DNA of 64,000 nt from Solibacteraceae bacterium (GTDB lineage: Bacteria > Acidobacteriota > Terriglobia > Bryobacterales > Bryobacteraceae). Position 1 is the first letter of the stretch. Each line of letters begins with the position of its first letter. The notes beneath the pieces were generated by a model, which searched no databases, was not told the origin of the DNA, and saw only the letters and a program-made list of their open reading frames with translations. Below, piece after piece: positions 52,716 to 59,913 of this stretch. The position numbers were made by a program, and so were the translations under genes. The DNA lies in the NCBI GenBank assembly GCA_021324015.1, contig JAJPJX010000050.1, positions 103,715-167,714 of the forward strand. Direction: 5' to 3'.

Positions 52716-54076
52716 TTCATGCCGTAGCGCCGCAGCTTGTTGTACAGCGTGGTGCGGTCGATATCCAGGATGCGCGCCGCCCGCGACAGGTTGTGCTCGG
52801 TCTCCCGCAGGATGCGCTCGATGTGCGCCCGCTCCACGTCATCCAAGGTGCGCCCGGTCGGCATGCCGCCGGCCTGGAATTGGAACGAGAAATCCGAGGG
52901 CCGGATCTCCCGTCCGCGCCCCACGACCAAGGCCCGCTCCACGGCGTTCTCCAGCTCGCGCACGTTTCCCGGCCAGTCGTGGTTCATGAGGATGTTCATG
53001 GCTTCCTGGGAGACGGCGGGCACCGGCCGGCTGGTGGCCATGCAGAATTTGTTCAGGAAATGCGAGACCAGCAGGGGAATGTCCTCCCGCCGCTCGCGCA
53101 GCGGCGGCAGGTCGATGCAGAAGACGTGCAGCCGGTAATACAAGTCCGGACGGAACGTTCCGGCCTTCACCAGCGCCTCCAGGTTCTTGTTGGTGGCCGC
53201 GACGCAGCGGAAATCCACCTTGATGGACTGGTTGCCGCCCACGCGCACGATCTCTTTCTCCTGGAGTACGCGCAGCAGGTCGGTCTGGGTCTTCAGGCTG
53301 ATGTCGCTGATCTCGTCCAGGAAGACCGTGCCGCCGTCGGCCACCTCGAACTTGCCCTTCTTGCGGTATTGCGCCCCCGTGAAGGCCCCGCGCTCGTGCC
53401 CGAACAGCTCGCTTTCGAGCAGGGTCTCGGTGAGCGCCCCGCAGTGGATCGTCACCATGGGCATGAAGCGCCGCGGGCTGGCCGAGTGAATGGCTCTAGC
53501 CACCACCTCCTTGCCCGTGCCGCTCTCCCCGGTGATCAGCACCGTGGCGTCTGTCGAAGCCACCATCTCGACGGCTTCGAACACTTTCTTCATCGCCGGG
53601 CTTCTGCCGATGAGTTCGGTGCCGGGAGTGACTTCCTGCAGGCTCTCCCGCAGCCGCACCACTTCCCGCTTGGCCCGCCGGTGCTCCAGGGCGTTTGCCA
53701 CCAGGTGCGAAAGCTCGTCCGGATCCACCGGCTTGGTGATGTAGTCGTAGGCCCCGTGCTTGAGCGCCTGCACCGCCGTATCCACCGACGCATAGCCGGT
53801 CATAATGACCACTGTCAGATCCGGATCGGCCTCCCGCAACCGGCTCTGCAATTCCATGCCGTCCATGCCCGGCATCTTGATGTCGAGCAGGACGACGTCG
53901 TACTCCGCCTCCTGCACCGCCGCCAGCGCCTCCCGTGCCCCGGCCACGGGCTTTGCCTGGTAGCCTTCGCTGGTGAACCATTTGCCGAGCGAGTCGCGCA
54001 CCACCAGCTCATCATCTACAATCAGAATCCTGCCTTTGGTTCTGATAGCTGACTCGGCTTCCACTGTTGTACTCAC
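52712..54076 (-). CDS. NtrC-family sigma-54-dependent response regulator
   Basis: A 454-aa activator. Receiver domain ~15-128 with the acidic pair D21-D22, phospho-acceptor D65 (VVLLDIKMPG) and the K115 region (DYITKPVD). AAA+ domain ~153-395: Walker A GESGTGKE (183-190), the sigma-54-contacting loop GAFTGA (230-235), Walker B GGTVFLDEIS. A Fis-type HTH closes the protein (NLSRAARILDIDRTTLYNKLRRYGMK). The start is a GTG with GAGGAG eight nt upstream. The partner kinase gene lies 58 nt upstream in the same operon. It probably activates a -24/-12 promoter; one such element lies at the head of this operon. Confidence 0.95.
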   Translation of the reverse strand: MSTTVEAESAIRTKGRILIVDDELVVRDSLGKWFTSEGYQAKPVAGAREALAAVQEAEYDVVLLDIKMPGMDGMELQSRLREADPDLTVVIMTGYASVDTAVQALKHGAYDYITKPVDPDELSHLVANALEHRRAKREVVRLRESLQEVTPGTELIGRSPAMKKVFEAVEMVASTDATVLITGESGTGKEVVARAIHSASPRRFMPMVTIHCGALTETLLESELFGHERGAFTGAQYRKKGKFEVADGGTVFLDEISDISLKTQTDLLRVLQEKEIVRVGGNQSIKVDFRCVAATNKNLEALVKAGTFRPDLYYRLHVFCIDLPPLRERREDIPLLVSHFLNKFCMATSRPVPAVSQEAMNILMNHDWPGNVRELENAVERALVVGRGREIRPSDFSFQFQAGGMPTGRTLDDVERAHIERILRETEHNLSRAARILDIDRTTLYNKLRRYGMK

Positions 54077-54134
54077 CTCTTTGTCTCCTCAGTCCGGCCC
54101 ACGGATACGAGTCCTCCCTCGCCGTGCCCGGACC

Positions 54135-55736
54135 CTAGCCTGGCTTTCTGGTTACCGCGCCTACCGGCGCCGCAACCGGCAGCGTGACGCTGAATTCCGT
54201 ACCTTTCCCCGGCGTGGATTCCACCGCGATTTCCCCTCCGTGCTGCTCCACGATGCCCCGGGCCACCGCCAATCCCAACCCCGTGCGCAGTTGTTCCTCC
54301 TTCGTCGTGAAAAATGGCTCGAAAATCTTGGGCAGGATCTCCGGTGGGATGCCGCCGCCGGTGTCCCGCACCCGCAGCCGCACCGTTTCGGTGCCCTCGA
54401 CCGGCTCGGCCGCCACCTCGAGCACGCCGCCGCGCGGCATGGCCTCGATGGCGTTGACCATCAGGATCAGAATCACCTGCTGGACCTGCCCGGCGTCACA
54501 GTACACCGGCGGCAGATCCTCAGGCACCCGGCGGCGCACCTCGATGCCCTGGAGTTCCGCGCGGTGCCGCACCAGCACCTCTGCCCGCTCGATCAGCTTG
54601 TCCAGGTCGTTGGAGTCCGGATGGCTGGGCGCCTGCCGCGCGAAGGTCAGCAGGTTGCGCATAATCTCGCCGCAGCGCCGGCTCTCCCGCTCGATCACCT
54701 GGAGCTGCTCTTTCATCTCCTCGCGGCTGCCTCCCCCGCCCTTCTCCAGTTCCTTCAGGGTGAGCCGCGCGTAGGTCAGAATGCCGAACAGCGGGTTGTT
54801 CACCTCGTGCGCCACCGTAGCCGCCAGCTTGCCGATGGAAGCCAGCTTCTCGCTGGCCAGCAGCGACTTGTGGGCCCGCCCCAGTTCCTCGGCCTTGCGC
54901 CGCACCTGCTCTTCGATCTCCTCCTGGACGTTGGCCACCGCGTGCGTCATGCGGTTGAACGATTCCGCCAGCTCGCCCAGCTCGTCGTCCGAGCGCACCG
55001 GCAGCCGGTAGCTCAGGTCCCCGCCGGCCACCCGGTGCGTGCCGTCCATGAGCTCCTTCACCGGACGGTGAATCACCGCCCAGATGAACACCACGCTGAG
55101 CAGGGAGACCAGCAACACCGCCGCGGCGGTGAAAGCAGCCAGTTTTGCCTTGTATTTCGCGGACTGCGCATCCACGCTTGCCAGCGAGACATGCGCGTCG
55201 ATCACCCCCAGCACGCGCTGCGAGGCCGGATGGCTGTGGCAGGCTGCGTTCGCACACACCGGTCCGTTCTCGATGGGCCGGATCACGCCCAGCACGCGCT
55301 GCCCGCCGCCATCCTGGAAGATCCGCGCGCGGTCCGGGCGGGCCAGCTTGGTGAGCGGAGCCTGCTGGGCATGGCAGGCGTAGCACTGCTCCGCACGCTT
55401 ATCCACCACTGTGTTCACTTCCGTGGGATCGGTGGAAAAGCTGATGCGGCCTTCCTTGTTGAAAATCCGGATGCGGCGGATCCCCGGCTCCCTGCCGATT
55501 TCGTGGATGACGTTGTAGAGCGCCTCGCGGTCGTTGTGCAGCATCTCGTAATGCGTGCTACTGCGGATCACGTCGCTGATGCGGTCAGCCGCCTGCAACA
55601 CCAGTTCTTCGGCGTATCTGCGCTGCTCGCGCAGCATCACGAAGCCGAACAAGGTGAGAAAGGCCGCCGTGCTCGCCACGAGACACACGGCGAGCTTGGC
55701 GGCCAATCCCACCCGAATTCGCTTCTGCTGGCTCAT
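54135..55736 (-). CDS. Sensor histidine kinase with a periplasmic c-type haem sensor domain
   Basis: A 533-aa membrane kinase. TM1 ~13-33, a periplasmic sensor ~40-195, TM2 ~200-221, a HAMP domain ~222-275, HisKA with H310 (VAHEVNNPLFG), and an HATPase with N-box NAIEAM, G1 DTGGGIP, and F/G2 boxes FFTTKEEQLRTGLGLAVA. The sensor contains CYACH (118-122), a canonical c-type haem site, and CANAACH (161-167), a C-x4-C-H site. Each is followed by a RVLGVI(R/D) repeat, so the sensor is a duplicated haem unit. The likely input is redox state or a gas (NO, O2) bound at haem. It phosphorylates the NtrC-type protein encoded next. Confidence 0.93.
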   Translation of the reverse strand: MSQQKRIRVGLAAKLAVCLVASTAAFLTLFGFVMLREQRRYAEELVLQAADRISDVIRSSTHYEMLHNDREALYNVIHEIGREPGIRRIRIFNKEGRISFSTDPTEVNTVVDKRAEQCYACHAQQAPLTKLARPDRARIFQDGGGQRVLGVIRPIENGPVCANAACHSHPASQRVLGVIDAHVSLASVDAQSAKYKAKLAAFTAAAVLLVSLLSVVFIWAVIHRPVKELMDGTHRVAGGDLSYRLPVRSDDELGELAESFNRMTHAVANVQEEIEEQVRRKAEELGRAHKSLLASEKLASIGKLAATVAHEVNNPLFGILTYARLTLKELEKGGGGSREEMKEQLQVIERESRRCGEIMRNLLTFARQAPSHPDSNDLDKLIERAEVLVRHRAELQGIEVRRRVPEDLPPVYCDAGQVQQVILILMVNAIEAMPRGGVLEVAAEPVEGTETVRLRVRDTGGGIPPEILPKIFEPFFTTKEEQLRTGLGLAVARGIVEQHGGEIAVESTPGKGTEFSVTLPVAAPVGAVTRKPG

Positions 55737-55751
55737 CGAAAACGTCCCGCG

Positions 55752-56939
55752 CTAATCCACTCCCGTCCGCGTCCGGTTGCCCACCAGGGCAAACTCTTCT
55801 ACGGACTCCTCCACCCGCTCCGCGGCGGGCTGTTCGGCTTCAAACACCGGGAAATGCTGCGCCAGCACCCGGAAAATGGCGAAGCCCGCCGCCACGATAG
55901 CGAGCGTCACCGCGATCTCAGTCCACTTCGGGATGTAATGCGTACCCGAACCCGCTTCCATGCCCGTCACGCTGACGTTCAGCCGGTTGGTAATGAAGCT
56001 AAACACCACCATCACCGCGCAGGCATACAGCGCGGCGGCGCGGCGGCGCACCCCGGCGCGGAACAGCAGCGCCATGGGCACTGCCGTCAACAGCACTTCC
56101 AGGCCGAACAGCCAAGTCTCCGTGCGGTTGCGCAGCAGGAGCGGCAGCGCGCCGCGGTGCAGCAGGTCCAGGAAGCGCACAAACAGGGACACCAGCAGCA
56201 GCACCGCCAGTACCCGCGCCATGCCCGCCAGCAGCGGCAGTTCCAGTTGCCTGCCGAAGGCCCGGCTGCTGTGCCAGGATTCGAAAATCGTCATCGCCAG
56301 ACCCACGGTGATCGCCGAAATGTAGAAAAACACCGGCAACAGGGGCGTGTACCACAGGCCGTACAGCTTTTCCGGCACGATCAGGTACACCGTGCCCAGC
56401 GAGGACTGGTGCAGCGTGGAAAGGATCACTCCGGCGATCATGAGCGGCACCGAGATCAGCTTCAGCCAGCCAAGCGGCTTGTGCAGCCCGAAGCGCTCCA
56501 GCACCATGGGCAGAAACTCCAGAAACAACACCGTGGTGTAGAGCGTCACGCACCAGGCCACTTCGAACATCACCGAGTGCGGGTTCCACATCACGATGGG
56601 ATGCCAGATGCGGTCCGGCCGGCCCAGGTCGAACAGCAGCGCCAGCACCACCAGCAGGTAACCCAGGAAAGCCGTCAGGATGGCCGGCCGCAGGATGGGG
56701 CGGTAACGCTCCACGTTGAAGATATGGACCACCGCCACGAGCGTGAAGCCGCCGGCCGCCAGACCCACGCCGCACAGGATGTCGAAACCGATCCACAGTC
56801 CCCAGGGGAACTGGTCGTTCAGGTTGGTCGCCCCCCCCAAGCCGTAGCGCACCCGCAAGTAAGTGCTGTACGCAGCCGCGAGCATCAGAACGGCGAAGAT
56901 GCCCCGCCAGACGGTGAATCGCGCGAGCAAGCGGTTCAT
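55752..56939 (-). CDS. HybB/NrfD-type quinol-interacting membrane subunit
   Basis: A 395-aa integral membrane protein with about ten hydrophobic helices, similar to HybB/PsrC/NrfD. Members take electrons from, or pass them to, the quinone pool without haem. Conserved stretches include LNDQFPWGLWIGFDILCGVGLAAGGF, the family stretch STLHQSSLGTVYLI and the C-terminal FNRLNVSV-like FITNRLNVSV. The ATG has AGGAG upstream and overlaps the ferredoxin stop by 4 nt (ATGA). The next gene, the kinase, is 15 nt downstream. No molybdopterin, hydrogenase or cytochrome catalytic subunit accompanies it. Confidence 0.93.
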   Translation of the reverse strand: MNRLLARFTVWRGIFAVLMLAAAYSTYLRVRYGLGGATNLNDQFPWGLWIGFDILCGVGLAAGGFTLVAVVHIFNVERYRPILRPAILTAFLGYLLVVLALLFDLGRPDRIWHPIVMWNPHSVMFEVAWCVTLYTTVLFLEFLPMVLERFGLHKPLGWLKLISVPLMIAGVILSTLHQSSLGTVYLIVPEKLYGLWYTPLLPVFFYISAITVGLAMTIFESWHSSRAFGRQLELPLLAGMARVLAVLLLVSLFVRFLDLLHRGALPLLLRNRTETWLFGLEVLLTAVPMALLFRAGVRRRAAALYACAVMVVFSFITNRLNVSVTGMEAGSGTHYIPKWTEIAVTLAIVAAGFAIFRVLAQHFPVFEAEQPAAERVEESVEEFALVGNRTRTGVD

Positions 56940-57676
56940 GCTTTCTCCTTTCTGGCTACTTCGTCGCGGCGGTTGGTGATCCACCAGATCCCGCCCAGCA
57001 ACACGCTGCCCACGGAAACCACGTCGGGCACCAGGTGCAACACGCGCCACGTGAGCGCCGGCAGCGGCTCCTGCGGCACCCGCGTCCTCAAACCGATCTG
57101 CTCGAAGGGCACCGCCGAGAGGTACAGCACCGAAGTGCCCCCCGCCTCGCGCAGTCCGTAGATACGGGGGTAATACTGGTCCGGTTTCTCGGCCATGCGC
57201 CGGCGCGCCTCGGCCACCAGGGCTTCCCGCTCCCCGCAGATGGTGGCCCCGGTCGGGCAGGCTTCACTGCACGCCGTGGGCTTGCCGGCACGCTGCCGGT
57301 CATAGCACATATCGCACTTGCGCACCTTCGGCAGGCGCTGGTTCCATTCGTAGGTGGGCACCTGGAACGGGCAGGCCAGCATGCAGTAGCGGCAACCCAT
57401 GCATTTGGAGGCATCGTAGACCACCGGGCCCAGTGAGGTTTTTTGCAACGCCCCCACCGGGCACACCGACGCACAGGCCGGCTCGACGCAATGCATGCAC
57501 AACCGGCGGCTGTAACGCTCGCCGTGGGTCTCGATGGCCGTCAGCTTGTGCGCCGACAGCCGCTCCTCGGCCGCTACTTTGTCGTTGTACGGCAGGCGCC
57601 AGCGTTCCGCGCAGGCCCCCTCGCACAGCCGGCATCCCACGCACAACGTGCTATCGTAAAGGATCCCTTTTGACAT
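56936..57676 (-). CDS. HybA-like four-cluster ferredoxin subunit with C-terminal membrane anchor
   Basis: A 246-aa electron-transfer protein. Four cysteine groups are visible: CVGCRLCEGAC (~12-22), CMHCVEPACASVCP, CMGCRYCMLACP and CDMCYDRQRAG with CSEACP. That is the 4x[4Fe-4S] DmsB/HybA pattern. A hydrophobic segment near the end (VVSVGSVLLGGIWWITNRR) anchors it to the membrane next to the HybB partner. No Tat signal is present, so the clusters may face the cytosol or the protein may be exported with a partner. It lies 58 nt after the GcvH-like gene and overlaps hybB by 4 nt. Confidence 0.93.
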   Translation of the reverse strand: MSKGILYDSTLCVGCRLCEGACAERWRLPYNDKVAAEERLSAHKLTAIETHGERYSRRLCMHCVEPACASVCPVGALQKTSLGPVVYDASKCMGCRYCMLACPFQVPTYEWNQRLPKVRKCDMCYDRQRAGKPTACSEACPTGATICGEREALVAEARRRMAEKPDQYYPRIYGLREAGGTSVLYLSAVPFEQIGLRTRVPQEPLPALTWRVLHLVPDVVSVGSVLLGGIWWITNRRDEVARKEKA

Positions 57677-57734
57677 ATCAGACCCTTATATCTTTTTATA
57701 CAACATTTTGGACTCGAAGTCGAAAATTTCCGCA

Positions 57735-58403
57735 TCATGCCGTGAGGAAGAATTCACTGGCCACCTCCTTCCAGTCGGCATCCGGCAGATTCGCCAGCAG
57801 ATCGTGCGAGGGCACGCCGCCATCGGCGGCCACCGCTCCCACCAGTTGCGGCTGCCGGGCATACAGCCGGCCGACCGCCTCCCGCATCCAGGACCGCACC
57901 AGTCCCGCGGGCACCAGGTTCCGCGCGGTGCTCTCCTCGTCGGGCACGTGCACCAGCGCCAGCCAGCCGCGCCCGTAGGGATCCGTGCGCACCAACGACG
58001 GGTCGCGCTGGACCTCCTGGTTCACTTCCACGATCTCGCCCTCGGTGGGCGATACCATCTCCACCTTCTCGCCGTCGCGGAAAAACGACCAGATCTTCTG
58101 GCCTTGGCGGATCCATTGCCCGGCGCGCGGCAGTTCTATGCGGTCCACACGGCCCGCCAACGCGGCTGCAAACTCGTCCGCCCCCACGCGCACCTGACTG
58201 CGCCGCTCGCGCATTGCCCAGGCATGTCCCGGGTGATAGGCCAACTGCTCCGGCACCAGAAATCCCTCCACATAGGCCGGCTTGAGCGCCGGTGACACCG
58301 GCGAGGTCTCCACCGCGACCGGCTGCACCGCCTTCTTGCGGTTCAACGCGTAGTCCAGCAGGATGAAGATCAAAAACGTTGCCAAAACCAGAATGACGGT
58401 CAT
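57735..58403 (-). CDS. Membrane-anchored GcvH-like (lipoyl-domain-fold) protein
   Basis: A 222-aa protein with one N-terminal helix (MTVILVLATFLIFILLDYAL) followed by a domain like glycine-cleavage H protein: HPGHAWAMRERRSQVRVGADEFAAALAGRVDRIELP, then SPTEGEIVEVNQEVQRDPSLVRTDPYGRGWLALV. In true GcvH the lipoyl lysine lies eight residues before the conserved proline of the SP-x2-GE segment. Here the lysine is at minus six and minus eight is glycine, so normal lipoylation is doubtful. No other glycine-cleavage gene is near. The ATG at 58403 has AAGGAGG at a 6-nt spacing; a GTG at 58406 is also possible. First gene of the redox operon. Confidence 0.85.
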   Translation of the reverse strand: MTVILVLATFLIFILLDYALNRKKAVQPVAVETSPVSPALKPAYVEGFLVPEQLAYHPGHAWAMRERRSQVRVGADEFAAALAGRVDRIELPRAGQWIRQGQKIWSFFRDGEKVEMVSPTEGEIVEVNQEVQRDPSLVRTDPYGRGWLALVHVPDEESTARNLVPAGLVRSWMREAVGRLYARQPQLVGAVAADGGVPSHDLLANLPDADWKEVASEFFLTA

Positions 58404-58432
58404 CACGTGCCTCCTTGTCCCACGACGATAAG

Positions 58433-58448
58433 GGCACGTTGCGGACCA
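58433..58448 (-). promoter_or_regulatory. Candidate sigma-54 (-24/-12) promoter of the redox operon
   Basis: On the minus strand, TGG-tcc and a GTGCC element give the invariant GG and GC dinucleotides separated by exactly 10 nt (GG at 58446-58447, GC at 58434-58435). The outer bases match the sigma-54 consensus only partly. A transcript from here would start about 20 nt before the GcvH-like ATG. The operon encodes its own sigma-54 activator, so autoregulation is plausible. Confidence 0.35.
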
Positions 58449-58569
58449 TCTGCTGATATTTTCAAACCTCTTTATCTTATTTTACGACAGTCAGATAGAA
58501 AGGTGGTAGCAATCGATGGAGCAGGCTGGCGTTGGATTATTCAACGGGCATCAGTGGAAAAGTCCACCA

Positions 58570-58584
58570 TGTCGCTTCGCGACA
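58570..58584. promoter_or_regulatory. Short perfect hairpin, TGTCGC-TTC-GCGACA
   Basis: A 6-bp perfect dyad in the 224-nt spacer between the GcvH-like gene and lgt, about 170 nt upstream of the redox operon. It could be a regulator site or part of the end of the lgt transcript. No U-run follows on either strand, so it is not a clear terminator. Confidence 0.25.
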
Positions 58585-58630
58585 AGGAGTTAGGCGGCTG
58601 TTGTATTTTCCAGCGCCCTTGATGGGAAAA

Positions 58631-59422
58631 TCAACAAAACTTAGCAATAGGGGCTTTGCGCAAGCGCATCCAGGCGACCGCCCCGATCATCCACAGCGCT
58701 AGTGAAATCCACTGCGATGTATTGAAGGGGCCGCCGAACGGGTTGGGCTGCTCGTGAAACCTGACGAATTCCACCAGGAATCGGGCCGTTGAATAAAGCA
58801 TCAGGTAGAGGCTGAGCACCGCTCCATCCGCATGCGGTTGGCGGATTCTGCGGTAAAGCACCCCGAAGATCGCCAGCTCCGCGAGCGATTCGTAAAGCTG
58901 CGTCGGATGCAGGCGCACGCCCAGCGGAACGCCCACCAGCCGGTTGGCCTCCGGGTTCGTGAAGGTGACGCCCCAAGGCAGGCTGGTCTTGACACCCCAG
59001 CAGCAGCCTGCTGAAAAACACCCCAACCGGCCGATGGCGTGACCCAGGGCGATTCCCGGCGCGAACAGGTCGGCCGTGCGCAGCGGCGGCAGCTTGGCCT
59101 TCCTTATATAAAAGGCCGCCGTCAGCAGGGCCGCGATCAGCCCGCCGTAAAACACCCCGCCTGCCTGGAGGCTGGCCAGAGACAGGATCTCATCCGGGTG
59201 CGCGGTGTAGTAGGGGATGTCCACCAGAAACATCATGACCTTGGCCCCAGCGATAGCTGCCAGGGCGCAGTAGATCCCCAGGTTCATGACCGAATCCGGG
59301 TTGAGCCCGGCGCGCCGCGCCAACCGTCCTGCCAGCACCAGCGCCGTCAGAAACGCCGCCGCCACCAGGACGCCGTAGGTCGGGAGGAAAAAAGATCCGA
59401 TGTGGAACAGTTGAGGGAACAT
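58631..59422 (-). CDS. lgt: Prolipoprotein diacylglyceryl transferase
   Basis: A 263-aa inner-membrane enzyme that transfers diacylglycerol from phosphatidylglycerol to the lipobox cysteine of prolipoproteins, the first step of lipoprotein maturation. Seven hydrophobic helices are visible. Family motifs: GRLGCFSAGCCWG (the Lgt signature region), HPTQLYES, and the conserved R/E segment STARFLVEFVRFHEQ. It shares one base with the lspA stop (TGATG), so lgt is translated after lspA. The lipoproteins in this window (efflux channel, unknown operon lipoprotein) are expected substrates. Confidence 0.96.
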   Translation of the reverse strand: MFPQLFHIGSFFLPTYGVLVAAAFLTALVLAGRLARRAGLNPDSVMNLGIYCALAAIAGAKVMMFLVDIPYYTAHPDEILSLASLQAGGVFYGGLIAALLTAAFYIRKAKLPPLRTADLFAPGIALGHAIGRLGCFSAGCCWGVKTSLPWGVTFTNPEANRLVGVPLGVRLHPTQLYESLAELAIFGVLYRRIRQPHADGAVLSLYLMLYSTARFLVEFVRFHEQPNPFGGPFNTSQWISLALWMIGAVAWMRLRKAPIAKFC

Positions 59423-59913
59423 CAGGTTCGCGCCGGCTGGCGGCGGGTGCGCAGCAGATCGAGCAGCAGCAACCCGCTGCCGATGACGATGGCCGTGTCC
59501 GCGGCGTTAAAGGTCGGCCAGTGCAAGTTCCCGACGTAGAACTCCAGGAAATCCGTGACCCTGCCCCAGACGATACGGTCGAAAACGTTGCCCGCCGCGC
59601 CGCCCAAGATCAGCGCCAGGCCCCAAAGGGTCCGCCGCTCCAGCCGGGAGGGCCGCCACAGCATCCCGCCCACCACCAGGAGCGCGATCAGGGAAAAGCC
59701 CACCAGCGCGGCGGTGTGCCAGACCGAGGCGCCGTCGTTAAACAACCCGAAGGCCACACCCCGGTTCTGGGAGTGCACGATATCGAAGAACCCAGGGATC
59801 ACGCGATAGGTATCGAGAAAGGAAACCTTGGTCTCAATGATCCACTTGGTGAAGCGGTCGAGGGCGAAAACCGCCGCCGCGACGCCGTACGGCAGGGCCC
59901 GGTGCTCAGCCAT
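59422..59913 (-). CDS. lspA: Lipoprotein signal peptidase (signal peptidase II)
   Basis: A 163-aa aspartic membrane protease that cleaves the signal peptide of diacylglyceryl-modified lipoproteins. It has four helices and both catalytic aspartates: one in GNVFDRIVWGRVTDF and one in FNAADTAIVIG. An internal NRGVAFGLF (equivalent of the NxGxAF motif) is present. The start overlaps the end of ileS by 8 nt, and the stop overlaps lgt by one base. The ileS-lspA order is widely conserved in Gram-negative bacteria. Confidence 0.96.
   Translation of the reverse strand: MAEHRALPYGVAAAVFALDRFTKWIIETKVSFLDTYRVIPGFFDIVHSQNRGVAFGLFNDGASVWHTAALVGFSLIALLVVGGMLWRPSRLERRTLWGLALILGGAAGNVFDRIVWGRVTDFLEFYVGNLHWPTFNAADTAIVIGSGLLLLDLLRTRRQPART

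Noticed and set aside
53973..57161. A 1,062-codon plus-strand open frame across the kinase, HybB and HybA genes
   Set aside because: It is antisense to three genes with complete catalytic and cofactor motifs, and its product is His/Gln/Arg-rich low-complexity sequence. High GC at third positions of the real genes creates such frames.
58570..58584. TGTCGC-TTC-GCGACA hairpin as an intrinsic terminator of lgt
   Set aside because: No U-run follows on the minus strand and the stem is only 6 bp, so it is listed only as a dyad of unknown role.
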